From positions 9,128,552 to 9,192,551 of the forward strand of contig NC_054391.1 in the NCBI RefSeq assembly GCF_001625195.1: DNA of 64,000 nucleotides. Direction: 5' to 3'. Of this stretch, positions 22,334-34,589 are shown one piece after another. The notes beneath the pieces were generated by a model. It was not told where the DNA came from, searched no databases, and worked only from the letters and a program-made list of their open reading frames with translations. The stretch comes from Drechmeria coniospora. Lineage: Eukaryota; Ascomycota; Sordariomycetes; Hypocreales; Ophiocordycipitaceae. The translations under genes were made by a program, and so were the position numbers. Numbering within the stretch: the stretch's first letter is position 1; each line of letters starts with the position of its first letter.

Positions 22334-23878
22334 CTAAATCCAGGTCCGGACCGCTCGGTGCCGGCGGTACAGGTTCTCCTTCCATCCCCCGGGCCGGATG
22401 ATCTTGTCGACCCGCGTCGCCGCCTTGATGCTCTGCTCCACCATGCTCCGCTGGTCCACCGTGATGTTGTGGACGCGGGCGCCGGCCATGCAGGCGACGG
22501 CGCTCTTCCCCGGCCCCGGCGCCTTGACCCAGTTGCCGCCCTTCATCCACACGTCCGGCACGAGGTACGTCTTGGGGTCGGCCCGCTTGTTCTTCAGCAG
22601 GCTGCCGTTGTACCACAGCAGCGCGCCGTCGGGGTCCGTGTGCGACATGACGGCGCTGCAGACGCGGCTCCCGTTCTTGCCGTGCTCGAGCTTCACCGCC
22701 TGCTCCCAGCCGATGACCGAGCCGTACTCGGCCTCGAAGCCGTAGTCGGCGCCCGTGAGCTCGAGCCCGAGCCACCAGGACTCCTTGTCGCCGTGCGTCA
22801 TCCGATACGTCACCTGTTTGCGCACCGCGTCCGTGTTCTGCCAGGCCATGTGGAGCAGCGACGCGAGCACCTTGGGCCGGGACTTGTCGAGCACGACGAC
22901 GCCCGAGTCGCACTCCTCCGACCACCCCTCGTTCCAGACGCGGGAGCGCATGAGCTGCGCCGACGGCTTCCTGATCTGGTCCCGGAACCAGCTGTGCCGG
23001 CCCGACTTCAGGTTCTTGTGCAGCAGCCGGTCGTGAAACAGGTAGGCGCCCGTCTCGGTGTAGGGCTTGTGGTCGAAGAGCACCTCGGGCGTCTGCATGA
23101 AGACGACGTCCGAGTCCATGGCGATGACCTGCTCGAACCGCGAGGCGAGCGCCATGAACGGCTTGATGGCCCACCCGCCCTCGCCAAACTTGACCGTCTT
23201 GTCGTCGAAGACGTCCATGAGGTCGAGGAAGAACATGTTGCCCGTCGGGTCAAAGGAGAGGAGCAGCTCGCGGTTCTTGGCCGAGAGGTCGGCGTCGCCG
23301 GCGTAGGCAATCTCGATCGGCAGCCGCGAGCCCAGGATGGTCCGGAGCATGACGATGAGGTGGCCGGCGAACCGCAGCGCCTTGTCGCTCCCGCCGACGG
23401 CCATGGCGATGCCCCGGCTGCCCTTCTGGAACGTTTCCCGGAGATCGCCGAGCGGCGTTTCGCTCCACGGCTTGCGGGGTGCCCGGAGGAAGGGAAACGT
23501 CGCGAGCGCCACCGACTCGGTCGCCGCGACCACCTCCTTCCGCGACCGCGCCAGACGGGGCGCGTCGTCCGTGTAGGCGAGCCATTTGGCCAGCGTGTTC
23601 GTTCGCTTGCCCATCTCGGAGAATTTGTTCTTGAAGGGCGCCTTCACCGGCGACTTGACATACTTGGCCGCCACCTCCGTCACGTTTTGCCCGTCGAGGA
23701 GAAAGGGCGTGCGGGTGATGTAGTCGACCAGGACGTCGGGCCTGATCATGTGGCTGCTGATAACGTCACGGGTGAAGAGTTGAACCGTCGTGTAGACCAG
23801 GAGCACGACGGCGACGGCCTTGAAGAGGAAAAATGTACACGACGTGTGCACCGACGTGCTCGGCCGATTTTTCAGCAT
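22334..23878 (-). CDS. GT71 alpha-1,3-mannosyltransferase (Mnn1/Mnt family)
   Basis: A single-exon gene for a 514-aa type II Golgi membrane protein. Residues about 16-37 (TFFLFKAVAVVLLVYTTVQL) form the signal anchor after a short cytosolic tail. The luminal part matches the Mnn1/GT71 (Mannosyl_trans3) fold. It contains GIAMAVGGSDKALRFAGHLI, the nucleotide-sugar region LPIEIAYAGDADLS, and the metal-binding DxD motif in AMDSDVVFM at about residue 253. ESWWLGLELTGADYGFEAEY and GALLWYNGSLLKNK are also present. The family transfers mannose from GDP-mannose to terminal positions of O- or N-linked mannans of cell-wall glycoproteins. Three NxT/NxS sequons are present. Length is normal for the family. 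Which linkage it makes cannot be said from sequence. Confidence 0.92.
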   Translation of the reverse strand: MLKNRPSTSVHTSCTFFLFKAVAVVLLVYTTVQLFTRDVISSHMIRPDVLVDYITRTPFLLDGQNVTEVAAKYVKSPVKAPFKNKFSEMGKRTNTLAKWLAYTDDAPRLARSRKEVVAATESVALATFPFLRAPRKPWSETPLGDLRETFQKGSRGIAMAVGGSDKALRFAGHLIVMLRTILGSRLPIEIAYAGDADLSAKNRELLLSFDPTGNMFFLDLMDVFDDKTVKFGEGGWAIKPFMALASRFEQVIAMDSDVVFMQTPEVLFDHKPYTETGAYLFHDRLLHKNLKSGRHSWFRDQIRKPSAQLMRSRVWNEGWSEECDSGVVVLDKSRPKVLASLLHMAWQNTDAVRKQVTYRMTHGDKESWWLGLELTGADYGFEAEYGSVIGWEQAVKLEHGKNGSRVCSAVMSHTDPDGALLWYNGSLLKNKRADPKTYLVPDVWMKGGNWVKAPGPGKSAVACMAGARVHNITVDQRSMVEQSIKAATRVDKIIRPGGWKENLYRRHRAVRTWI

Positions 23879-26800
23879 CTTTTCCGTGCTGGTCGTGTCG
23901 GACGATTCGTCCGACCAAAAGTTGAGCGAGTTGGGAGAGGAAGATTACGCGCAGCCCTTGTCGGCGATTAGATGCCGAGGGCGGTCCGAGGGCGGACGAC
24001 GGGGAGGTGAGCAAGGCTAGGCTTCTGGTTGTCGGCGTGGTTCTCGTTGTCTTGAGCAATCAACCGGCGGGATCGAGCACGTCAGTGGCGATGGGAGGAG
24101 GAGGATCGAGCAGCAGGCCTCTCGAGATGCATCCTAGGAGCTGCTTCTTGCCGGACGGATGGTGGACGGCACGCGCTTGTCTTTGCGACCATGACGACGG
24201 ATTCTGGCCTGTTATACCGTGTTCCGAGTCGCCGCCCCCTTTTTCGTCCTCGACCGACGCGGGGGCCAGAGAAGTGGACGCGTCCGTGGATCGACGGCGT
24301 AGAGCGTTGGTCCGCCGTCCGGGTGCCACCAGAATGAGCTAGGGAGTCCCGTCGTGCCTGGGAGGGGTTCGCCTTGGATTGGACGGGCATGAGGGAGCCG
24401 TGACGGGTATGAAAAAGGACGTGACGGGTATGGGAGGGCGTTGATGTTCGGTGCAGTGTCGGAGACAAGCGCGCCCTCCTCCCTTGAGGAGGCTTGAACC
24501 TTCCTAGCGTCCATCGACGGGGTGGCCAATTGGGAGGGTGCGACGATTGGCATCGTCACTATTGATTGGGTAAAAGAGCATGTTGCGTTTTATTTTTCGC
24601 AGCCACACCGTCTGGAGGGACCGGCCATGCTGAGGGATGGGATGCGGCCATTCCTTCGAGGGAGCGTAACGACTCGTTCGTCCCAAGGAGTTGTTGGACT
24701 GTCTTGCTTCTATCAGTTAGGGCTGACCTTGACAAAACGTAGACATGCGCAATATTGCCACTTCGCAAGGTCGACAGTCGGTACGGACCACCGTCGCTGT
24801 CATGAAAAACAAATATCGTCGACGGATACGGAGTAATTATTGTATGCTCCATCGTTCAGTAGTATCGTCTCTCGAGCCTCTGTTCTTGCTTGCCTACCAA
24901 ACACCTCCTTTCGAGTGCAGTAATTGGTCGACGTGTCTCGTCTCGTCTCGTCTCTCTCCACAGACCGCCCTTTGGCTCATTCGCTCTGCTACTCGTCACG
25001 TTGAACGACTCGCAGGAGCGATATTTTCCCCGAATTGCATCCGGTTTGCACGAATCGCTGCAGGCTCGACGGTTTCCTCGGCGTAGGGAAGCAACAAAGA
25101 ATTCTTCGAGAGCATGACCAAACGTTGCAAGGTACGCGAGGTCCGAGACTGCACCTTGGGTGGCGAGTCTCTCACCCGCGAGTACGGATCGACAACGCTG
25201 GTCCTCCGCCCGCGGCGGCATGTGCAGTGCAGTGCAGTACAATGTGCAGCAATGTGCATGTACGTAATCTGAAAGGACGTGCTTCGGGCCGATGCCAACA
25301 AGTACAGAATGTTGCTTCGAAGGATTCGTTTCATCGAGCACAAGTATGCCAGCGACTGAAGAAACGAGCAAGGCGCCAGCAAACGATTCAACCGTGACAC
25401 GTGACGTGATGATTATTGCCATTACCGTGTCTGCTGTTCGCTTCGACGTGACGAGGAAGGTCCAGAGGGTCCTTCTTGCTCTTGGTTAGCCTCACCGCAA
25501 TGAAATCCTCTCAACCTCTACGGTCATTGCCCCGGATGAAAATTTCTTCCTCTTCCATCCACCTCCCACCAACATGACATCACGAATGAGTACCAAACGC
25601 TGCCGGCCCGCATCAAACCAAGGTGCACGATGCTCTGCTGTCGGTGGCAGTCGGCTGCAGTTGTGCGGAAGCTGATAGCGGCTCCAAGATATAGGCTGAG
25701 GATGGCAGGCTACAGGCGCTCGGCAGAGAATACGTGGTGCTCAAAGTGGGCGCCCTTGGCCAGAATGAATCCTTCCCACACGCCAACATCCGCCAACGTC
25801 CGCCAACGTCCGCCAACGTCCGCCAACGACGCCAACGCAGAAACGTTACACAACGGCCAAATGTCCCATGGAAGGAATTCATCGTCTACTTCCGTCTCCG
25901 ACAAGCCTCCAACAAGGCGCGGGAGAGCGTTGAATCTCAGTCGTCGACTCATGGCCGCACTGTCAAACTGTCAGCTCCTTCGCACCATCATGACGGCCAG
26001 CTCCAGAGCAACGGTCCCAAGATTGCGGGTCCAACGCCGAACGTTGCGCACCAGGATTCGTCCAAGCTTCTCCCTCGCCCTGTCTCGCATTCTCCCCGTA
26101 CAGTCGCCGTACAGTCGCCGTACTGTACGAAATAAGGATGCCTGCACACGAACCACTCGCCCAGTCATGCTTGTACCTGACAAATGCAAGCCTGTGCCGT
26201 TGTGCCCGTGTTGCCGTGCGATGGCCGAACACAATGACCACAAACGGACGAGGCAAACGTCACCGCTGAGCATCACTCACGACCCTTGTTGATTGGGTCG
26301 GACGAAAACCATATCGTCGCCAATGATTTTGACTCCCGCCGCCATCCCGCTGTCGGCTGCGTCAGTCTGGTGAGAAGTCTCCCAGGGCCCCACGAGCACA
26401 CGTGCATGCTCGTGAGTCTGAGTCGTGGCTGACCCCCAACTTACGATAGGCCAGGTACCGTGCTGGCGGAGAATCAGCAAAAGGGCCTAGTACTCGTGGT
26501 CTGGTTGCCCCCCCCCCCCCCAAATCCCGATGCAGAGATCCATGCTACCCAAAACCGGGGACCCAGTTGGTGCGGGCCCGTGGGTCCTTTTATGCCGTTG
26601 AACCAGGGGCGGCCAGATGCAGACGATGTGACGCACCAAGCCGTTCATCCATACCCACCCCCCCATGGTCGACCGATGCCCAAATTTCGAACTGCTTCAT
26701 CGTTGCTCTCGGCTGAGTACCGAATCCATTTCGGTCAACGCACGTCAAAGACCCTGACCTGACACCCGGACGAAATCGCGAGCCGGGGTTTTGTTGCCTA

Positions 26801-27154
26801 CGGTTTGCCGACGGCAACGTGAGTCTTGCCTGCCTGTAAGTACATGTACATCGATATCCGTCCATCCGTGATGCCATCGGATGGATCATGCCAATAACAC
26901 CGTTGCAGCGACGGCTACCGCACCTCGCCACCGCACCTCTCTACCGTACCTCTACCGTTTCCATTACGCCATCGCACCGCTCGCTCGACAAGATCTAGAA
27001 CAGGCCTTCCTACCTGCTCCGGGAGGAGGGGTAGCTGAGATGCAAAGTTAAAAATGCACATGGTCCCCGAAAAACGGCCACTTCCTCGACCGTAGCAGCG
27101 GCGGACGACAACACCTTCGTGACGCTCGCCTCGAGGCGAAGCATCCCACCGACC
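23879..27154. other. 3.3-kb intergenic region with small repeats, no gene supported
   Basis: It lies between the divergently transcribed GT71 and sugar transporter genes. Notable are a 10-bp tandem repeat of cgccaacgtc at 25781-25838 (about five units), a run of 14 C at 26508-26521, and TACGGAG near 24828. Open frames are short or composition-driven. The two promoters must lie at its ends. Confidence 0.45.
25781..25838. repeat. 10-bp tandem repeat (cgccaacgtc)n
   Basis: About five to six head-to-tail copies of cgccaacgtc with minor variants at the ends. Confidence 0.85.
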
Positions 27155-28850
27155 ATGGGCTCCCCATCTCGCTTCCGCGCCTTCCTCCAGAGGCATGCCC
27201 TCAAGGCCGACGACACGCGACGCACCAAGGCCGCCGAGCTCACGCTGCGCGAATCCATCTTTCCCATCACCCTCGTCACCATCCTCTTCTTCCTCTGGGG
27301 CTTCAGCTACGGCCTCCTCGATACCCTCAACAAGCACTTCCAGACGGCCCTCAACGTCGACCGCGCCCGCTCCTCCGGCTTGCAGGCGGCCTATTTTGCG
27401 TAGGTCCCGACGCGACGCCCTCCTCCGTCGCCCGCGTCCGCCCCGGCCGACCCTCGACTGACCTTGCTCCCGCAGCGCCTACCCCCTAGCAGCCATCGGC
27501 CATGCCGCTTGGATCCTCCGCCACTACGGCTACCGCGCCGTCTTCATCTGGGGCCTCTGTCTCTACGCCCTCGGCGCTCTGCTCGCCATTGCCGCCCTCA
27601 AGGCCAAGAGCTTCGGCGGCTTCTGCGCCTGCATCTTCATCATCGGCAACGGCCTCGGTTCGCTCGAGACGGCCGCGAACCCCTTCATAACCGGTACGCA
27701 CCCGAGCACGCGCCGCCCCCGTACTCGTCCCCTCTGCCCTTTGCTGATCGGCGCCCCTGTTCCGCCAGTCTGCGGTCCGCCGAGGTACTCGGAGATCCGC
27801 ATCAACATCTCGCAGGCCTTCAACGGCGTCGGCACCGTCGTCGCCCCGGTCCTCGGATCCTACGTCTTCTTCACCTTCAGCGACGAGCGCGCCCTCGCCA
27901 ACGTCCAATGGGTCTACCTCTCCATCGCCGTCTTCGTCCTGCTCCTCGCCGCCGTCTTCTTCTTCGCCGACATCCCCGAGATCACGGACGCTGGTGAGCA
28001 CCCGACCCCCGCTGCCCTCCATTCGAGCCCGCCGTCGCGCCCCGTCTAACCTGCACCTGTAGATATGGAGTTCCAAGCGGATGAGACGCATTCCGACGCC
28101 GACAAGAAGCCCTTCCGAAAACAGTACAAGCTCTTCCACGCCACCTTTGCTCAGTTTTGCTACACCGGCGCCCAGGTCGCCATCGCCAGCTTCTTCATCA
28201 ACTACGCCAGTAGCACGCGACCCAACACCGACGCCGCCACGGCCGCCAAGTTCTTTGCCGGAGCCCAGGCCGCCTTTGCCATCGGCCGTTTCGCCGGCGT
28301 CGGCATCATGAAGTTCGTCAAGCCGCGCTGGGTCTTTCTCGCATTCATCACCTGCTGCATCATCTTCATCGGCCCTTCCATCACCCAAGGAGGCAACATG
28401 GGCATATCCATGCTCTACATCGTCTCCTTTTTCGAGTCCATATGCTTCCCCACCATCCTCGCCCTCGGCATGCGAGGCCTCGGCCGCCATACCAAGCGCG
28501 GCAGCGGATACCTCGTCGCCGGCATCGTCGGCGGCGCCTGCGTGCCACCCTTGACGGGCGTCGCCGGCGACGCCAGCGGCGATGGCATCGCCATGGTGGT
28601 GCCAATGATGTTCTTTGTCGCCGCCTGGAGCTATGCCCTCTGCGTCAACTTTGTCCCGTCGTACGTCAAGGTCCTCGACTCCTTTGGCCAGGCCAAGATT
28701 GGTCTGGAGATGCGCGAGGGCTTCGACGGCATCGAGAGATCTAGCACGAGGTCGCTAGGAGACGACTTCAGGGACAGGCACGTCACAAGCGACCATGTGC
28801 ATGGCAAGTCCATTGAGCAATCTTCGGCAAAGGCCGCGACTGTCGTATGA
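27155..28850 (+). CDS. MFS sugar transporter of the FucP (fucose/glucose/galactose) type
   Basis: Exons 27155-27399, 27476-27693, 27769-27993 and 28063-28850 (introns of 76, 75 and 69 bp) give 491 aa. The protein is a 12-helix major facilitator. Its first helix region, ITLVTILFFLWGFSYGLLDT followed by LNKHFQ, is diagnostic of the fungal FHS/L-fucose permease-like group. Other family features are GIGNGLGSLETAANPFIT-like sequence (here IIGNGLGSLETAANPFIT), YSEIRINISQAFNGVGTVVA after helix 4, and the FFINYASS and GIMKFVKPRW segments. The probable role is proton-coupled uptake of a hexose or related sugar at the plasma membrane. The C-terminal 60 residues are hydrophilic and cytosolic. The ATG at 27155 is the only Met before the conserved N-terminus. 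Confidence 0.92.
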
Positions 28851-30246
28851 TGGCACTGTGAGTTTGATTTTGATTTTTTGGGATACCTCTGTTTAAAAGT
28901 GATACCTAGATAGCCTAAGCTCTCATTTTTCCTCTTCCTTTTCAGACAAACCAGTGTCGATGGCCGGCCGATATGCGATCTATGAATGAGGTGTTTGATT
29001 GACCAGCGTCGTGATTCTCTTCTCGCAAGACTGCTTTCACTTCAACGTCAGGTCAGTCCCTTGCCGAGCCATTCCCTGTTCCAGTATTGTTCACATACGC
29101 CAACACTGTTCGACGAAGATGGCTGTCGGGGATGCTTTGAAAGCTCGCGACCAAACTCACAGCTTCCCTCGCGGTGTGCTATTTAGATCAGGAAGGATCC
29201 CCCATCACCGACTACATAACACTCGGTTTCATACAACGTCAGCCCTCGCCATCATTCGGACACGAGGCTCCAACTGGCCGTTGCCGCATGCGAATAGATG
29301 CCAGTCCTGTGAGCCATCATCATTCGGCATCCTCGCAAAAGCATGGCCTCCAAGTCACCACCACGGATACAACTGTCCCATCCAGAGGCTGGTGTTCTCA
29401 TCAGCGCTCAAATTCTCGTCGCCATATCTCTCGGGCTGCACTATCTACCCCCGAGGGATGGGTATTGCGCGAATCGCGCATGTGAAAACCGATCCGGACA
29501 TGCGATCCGCTTCTGCGATCGGTGCGTGGGGGAGGCGAAGCTGCTCATCTACTCTGGCAATCCAGGAGCAGAGCCGTCGCCTTTGCCGCTGCCTCCTTGT
29601 TCCACCTCGCATCTCTATCGCGTTGAAGGATCCGGGTATATGAATGAGAAGGTAGGGGGTAAAGTGATACTCCTTCCTGCGTCGACGGGAATCCATGGGT
29701 GGAGGGCGCAGGTTGGGAACGCGGTGCGAAAATGGACGATGCCGTCACGCTCATCGTCATCTCCGGAACCAGATCTCGCCACACTCAATTTCTTCTCCAG
29801 AAAACGGAAATTTTCTTTCGGGCGCCGTCAGCGAAAGAAAGAAAGGCGCATGCAATGCATCGCCGCGAGTTCAGACCCCGACGCGACAGAAACTGATCCT
29901 GATTTAACCGAGACGGATATTGTTCTGACTGACTGACTGACTGGATGATTGATTGACTGTGCTGGCTCTGCTGAAGTAGGATGACCGGATTACTCTTTGG
30001 CAGTAATAACGAAGCGGCGTACCCAGACCAGGCCCTTGCGCGCTTGTCTCTGCGCATGCCAGAATAGTAAATTGTCACACATCGCAGGAATCGGTGGCAA
30101 ATGGGGTAGCCGTATCGACATCTGTCGGAGAATGGACATGGTCCTGCGAGGACCAAGCTGTACGGAGATATTGCACACCATCGTGTTCGGTTCGGTTCAT
30201 CATGACGATGATGGTGATACAGGAAATAAAATTGACGACGAAATAG
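28851..30246. other. 1.4-kb convergent intergenic region
   Basis: This is the shared 3' flank of the sugar transporter (+) and SDA1 (-). A tetranucleotide run of gact occurs near 29926-29945. Several medium open frames overlap on both strands with no domain, so none is called. Confidence 0.4.
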
Positions 30247-32580
30247 TTAACCCCAATTTCCACGTCGTCCACCGCGCGAACTCCTGTCCACATGGCCCCG
30301 GAGAACTTTCCTCGTCTCCACCAGGCTTCTCTTCTGCTTGCTCTTGGCTTTTCCAAGCGTCATCATAAAGTTCTTGTTGCGCTGCTTCTCCCTGTTGCTC
30401 GTGCTCTTGCCCGACGCCTGCAGCTTCGACTTGCGGATAGCCTGTGTGCTCTTGTGTTCCTCGCGGTCCGGCTTGCCCTCCTTGGCTAGGGCTACCTTTT
30501 CCTCCTTGGTCAGCTTCCGCAGCCGGGCGGGCGCCTCGATATTCTCTGCCGTGAGACCGTCGTCCGTGTGTCTGTTCTCGTCCTGATGCTGCCGCTTGCG
30601 ACGTTGCCCATTCATAGCCTTATCCACGGCGGCACTCGCGCGAAGCTCTTGCAGCTTGGCGAGGTCGGCCGGCGTGAGAATCGTCGTCGTCGCCAACTTG
30701 GACATGCGTTCCAGCTCGGCTGCCTGGGCTTCGCCGTCGATGTCATCATCCGCCTTCCCGGCCGCCTCCTCGCCCTTCTTCAGCTTCTTGGGGGCCGGCT
30801 CATCCTCCGAATCGCTGACGTTGATCCAATCACCAGAGATGCTGCTGTCGTCGGAGCCGACCTCCCAGCCGTCAGAATCGGACCCATCGTCGTCATCCTT
30901 GTCCTCTTCACCACTACCCGCTTCCTCTGGCAAACCCTTCTCAACGCGTTTCCGTTTTTTCTCATCTTCCTTCCACTTGGCGAGCAGTTCCAGGCCCTCT
31001 ATTCCTCCAGCCTCTTCCTCGCCAAACTTGGTCTGATGCTGCAGACCGGATCGCAGGCCAATGGAAGCGTCCTTGCCTCGATCCCGCTTCTTGAGAAGTT
31101 CGGCGCCAACTTCCCTGTACAACGATAGCAGCCCCTTGGCGGCCATCATGACGCCTTTGTCCTTGCTCTTTCTGTACTGAACCAGATCCTGCAGCAAGGT
31201 GTCGGACATGGCAAGCGGTTGCCTCGCGCAAATCTCGCGAATGGCGTTGAGACCAGCAGCGGCAACTTCGGACGCGGATGCTTCCGAGACAAACTCGTTG
31301 GCAATCTTTTGGATCAACGGCTCCAGCACGTCGGGAGGCACGAGGTTGTGGGTCCCTTGCGCCAGCGACGCCAGAAAGGACGTGACGGACTGCTGGCGCG
31401 GGGTGAGGAACTTGATGAACCAAGAATATAGCGGAACAATGGTGAGCTTGTGCAGGCCAACGAGCCTCGTGACGAGCTGAACGACGAGGGTTTTGGTGTC
31501 GAGCGATAGTTTCGTCTTGGTGTTCTGCAGATGCTTGGTGAAGAGCTTCTCGGCGAAATCTTGCGGGTCGTGAAGCAAGTGCAGGGCGGAAAAGTTGAGG
31601 GGGTGAGGCTGCTGCTTCTTGCGGTCATGCTGCTTGACCTTGTTGACCGCCTTTTCGTACGCCTTCTTCTGCTTCTTGCTCTTCTTGTTGATTCCAATCT
31701 GGTGTCGAACCTTGCTAAGATCTACTTCCTCGTCGCTGCTTTCGTCCTCGAGCTCCTCTCGCTCCTTGTCGCCGCCGAGAAAGAAGCGTACGGCTCCGAC
31801 GATGACCTTTTCATTTTCGGCAAGGCAAGCCTCCTTCATGACATCGACGGGTCTCGCATCCGTCCATATCTGCCGCTTCCACAGCTCGCGGGTCAGCTTG
31901 ATGGCCCAAATGGCGCGAGGCGATGCCCTATCGGCCGTGATGAGGTTGTATAGGACGGTTTGAACAGTTCGGTTGAGGGGATGATTGATGGCCTTTGAGT
32001 TTGAGTTCCGCAAGTCGTTGAGAATCTTGGTGAAAAGCATCTCGCGCAGCGTCTTGCTTGGTGAAGAGACCAGAATGGGGAAGAGCGTGGTGAGGACGGT
32101 GGCGGAATCGATGACATCTTTGCGTCGAAGCAGGATCAGGCTCCCAACCACTTTTTCTCTCAGCTCCGGGTGTATCACAGCATGATGCTGCGTCAGAATT
32201 GTCTTGAGATCGTCGGGAAACGTTGTTGTCTCTTCGGGGTAGCAGTCGGCGACGTGGGCGATGAGGTCAATCATGTTGTGGAAGGCCTCTACCGAGTCTG
32301 CCGTCGCCGCGGTGGGGGACATGAGAAAGATCTCACGCTGGGACTCATACTGCTCCCATTGCTTCAAGAAATCATCCTTGTACGATCTGGACGGTCGGGG
32401 TCAGCAGCGGAAGACTACCTCCGTCCTGGAGGAGCCGCTTACTTGGGGTCTCGTCGAATCTTGTACTGCAAACTCGCACTGGACAGGAGATTAGCTCTGG
32501 AAAATGTCACAGGATCACACCTTTTGGACATACAAGTCGGCGTCGATCTTCTCGAGGGCGGCGACCCTTCGTTTCCCCAT
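30247..32580 (-). CDS. SDA1: Sda1 homologue, 60S ribosome biogenesis
   Basis: Three exons, 32580-32534, 32478-32443 and 32386-30247, give 740 aa. The middle exon has only 36 bases. The join reads MGKRRVAALEKIDADFASLQ and then YKIRRDPKSYKDDFLKQW, the conserved Sda1 N-terminus, with a gtatgt donor in intron 1. The N-terminal two thirds is an alpha-helical repeat region (NUC130/Sda1 type) with HAVIHPELREKVVGSLILLR, FRDLRNSNSKAINH-like sequence (here LNDLRNSNSKAINH) and FLTPRQQSVTSFLASLAQGT. An acidic stretch (GSGEEDKDDDDGSDSD) follows. The basic C-terminus (KNFMMTLGKAKSKQKRSLVE) is also characteristic. Sda1 acts in the nucleolus and nucleoplasm on late pre-60S particles and their export, and is essential in yeast. 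Confidence 0.95.
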
Positions 32581-33477
32581 GCTGGGCAGGATGTGTCACA
32601 ATGCAATTGCGTCGTTGGGTGTGATGTTGGCGTGGGGAACAATCGACGGAAGACGAACGTCGACAAGAAATTTTGGGCGAGTGCTGGGTGCGATAAGCGA
32701 TAAGCGATAAGCCCAAGTCCATCCACCAACACCAAGTACGGCCCGCAAGCCAAGGCGCAATCACTTGCTTGTACTTGTACCTGCACAGTAGCGTACAAGT
32801 ACTTGTACGCTATCTCAAGGCCATCGTCCCGTATAAGTACTGCAACTACAACGATGTACTGCAAGTAGATTCACATGCAAGCACCTACTGTACTGTACAT
32901 ACAAACACCAGTGCTGGTACACTCAAGTGTACCCTGTAGTTAACATAAATGTACTTGCATGTACTCCGTACAATACTCCGTACTTGTTCCGTACCTTTAT
33001 CGCGATGTCGATCCTTATCGACGCAGAGTCTGCAATGAATCGTCATGACCAACACAAAGGACAACGGGGAGATGAACATGTCATTGGACTGTTCGCGGAC
33101 ATTTCTTGGAGGCGAGGCAGAAAGTCATCGTCTAGTGAAAAACGCGTCAAGTCGACTATTGTACAGCCCTCAACAGGAGCGCTACCGGCGTCCTCCCCAT
33201 GCTCTACTCTTGACACAGCCACCAGACGAATCGCATCCTCGTCCCCCAAGGTCCTTCGCCGTCGTCAAAGTGGTAAACATCGGGATAATGCTCGGCTGAG
33301 ACGTCATGCCGATGCGCTCCCGCCTCTTTCTATATGCAAGGGATGCAAGCCAGACGCCATGTAAGCCCAGCTCTTGGGCAATATCAAGCCGTTCGGCTCA
33401 GACCCCTCTATCCGCTCCAGCCTCTCATCGCCGTCCCTCGTACACTCCGACGTGGTACAGTGGCCTTTTTGCTGCGC
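32581..33477. repeat. 0.9-kb intergenic region with a GTAC/CTCCGTA island
   Basis: This holds the SDA1 promoter and the 3' flank of the mitochondrial phosphate carrier. The part at 32760-33000 is dense in cttgtac, gtactgc and related words. It has two CTCCGTA words near 32960-32990. No gene is supported. Confidence 0.6.
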
Positions 33478-34589
33478 TTATTTGGCAATCTCGACACCAC
33501 CGGTGGCGCCGAGGGCCTTCTTCAGGTCGCCATAGATGGCGAACTGACCAGCGGTCAGGGTACCGACCATGAAGAGACGAGCGCCGATGCCGCCGTACGA
33601 GCCGCGGAAACCGAGCTCCTTGGCGATCTTGATGAGGCGCGAGGTGGTGCCTTCACCGGGGAGGCCCTTGGTCTTGTTGATCTTGGAGAGCATGGTGTCG
33701 GCGGGCTGGGAGACGATGGCGGCGGCGAAACCGGCCATGAGACCGGAGCCCAAGTTGACCATGGTCTGCTGTCCGTCGGACAGCGTGTTCTTGGGGAAGA
33801 CGCGGTAGACGGCCTCGGCGACCTTTTCGTACACGACAAACTTGGACATGGTGTAGGGAATCCTGCTGCCGTCAGCGGTCGCGCGGCGGGTGGGTGGGTG
33901 GCCCTCGAAGGGTCAAGGGAAGGAAGAGGGGGGAGACTGACTGCTTGAACAGGATGGGTCCGAAACCGGCGTAGAAGGCACCGATACCCTCGTTCTTGAG
34001 CATCTTGGAGAATCCGCCGACGAGGCCGTTGGCGTACGTCGGCTCCGAGACGAGACGGATGCGGGTGGCCTCGAGGGGGCACAGGGCGATGTCGGCGAAG
34101 AACTCGGCGGCGGCGGAGGAGGCGAGGTAGACAGCGGTGCGGTTGTTGGAGGCGGTCTCGTAGCCGAACTGGTTGATGCACTGCTGCTTGAAGAACTCGT
34201 ATCCGCCAAACTTGAAGGCGCCCTGCAGGAAGTAGCCGGCAAAGGTAGGGCCGACGCCGGTGAGAAGAGCGCCGGCGCCCTCGTTCTGGATGACCTGACG
34301 GAAAGCACCGATCATGCCGCGGTTGTAGGTCTGGGGGTCGAGCTGGATGCGCGTCTTGACGCTGCAGGCCACGGCGGGTCAGCGATGAGCGAGCGCGGGA
34401 GGAGAGGAGGTCAGCGTACACGTCGACGGGAGTCAGGGCGCCGTGGGTGACGGAACAGCAGACGGCGCCGGACAGGGCGAATCGGGAGTAGAGGGCGACG
34501 CCGGACAGCTTGGCGGGCTCGGCAGCCTGAACATTCTGGACGACGGCGTCGACCTTGGTCGAGCCGGTGGATTGCGCACCGCTAGCCAT
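33478..34589 (-). CDS. MIR1: mitochondrial phosphate carrier
   Basis: Exons 34589-34420, 34361-33942 and 33862-33478 (introns of 58 and 79 bp) give 324 aa, the usual length for the family. It is a mitochondrial carrier (SLC25) of the inner membrane that imports phosphate with protons for ATP synthesis. The three repeats show the PxD/ExxK-type signatures. Repeat 1 has [15 protein letters not shown] spanning the first intron. Repeat 2 has [19 protein letters not shown]. Repeat 3 has [28 protein letters not shown] and [20 protein letters not shown] are diagnostic of phosphate carriers rather than other SLC25 members. The N-terminal 30 residues are Ala/Ser/Val-rich and lack a long presequence, as in the yeast protein. 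Confidence 0.95.
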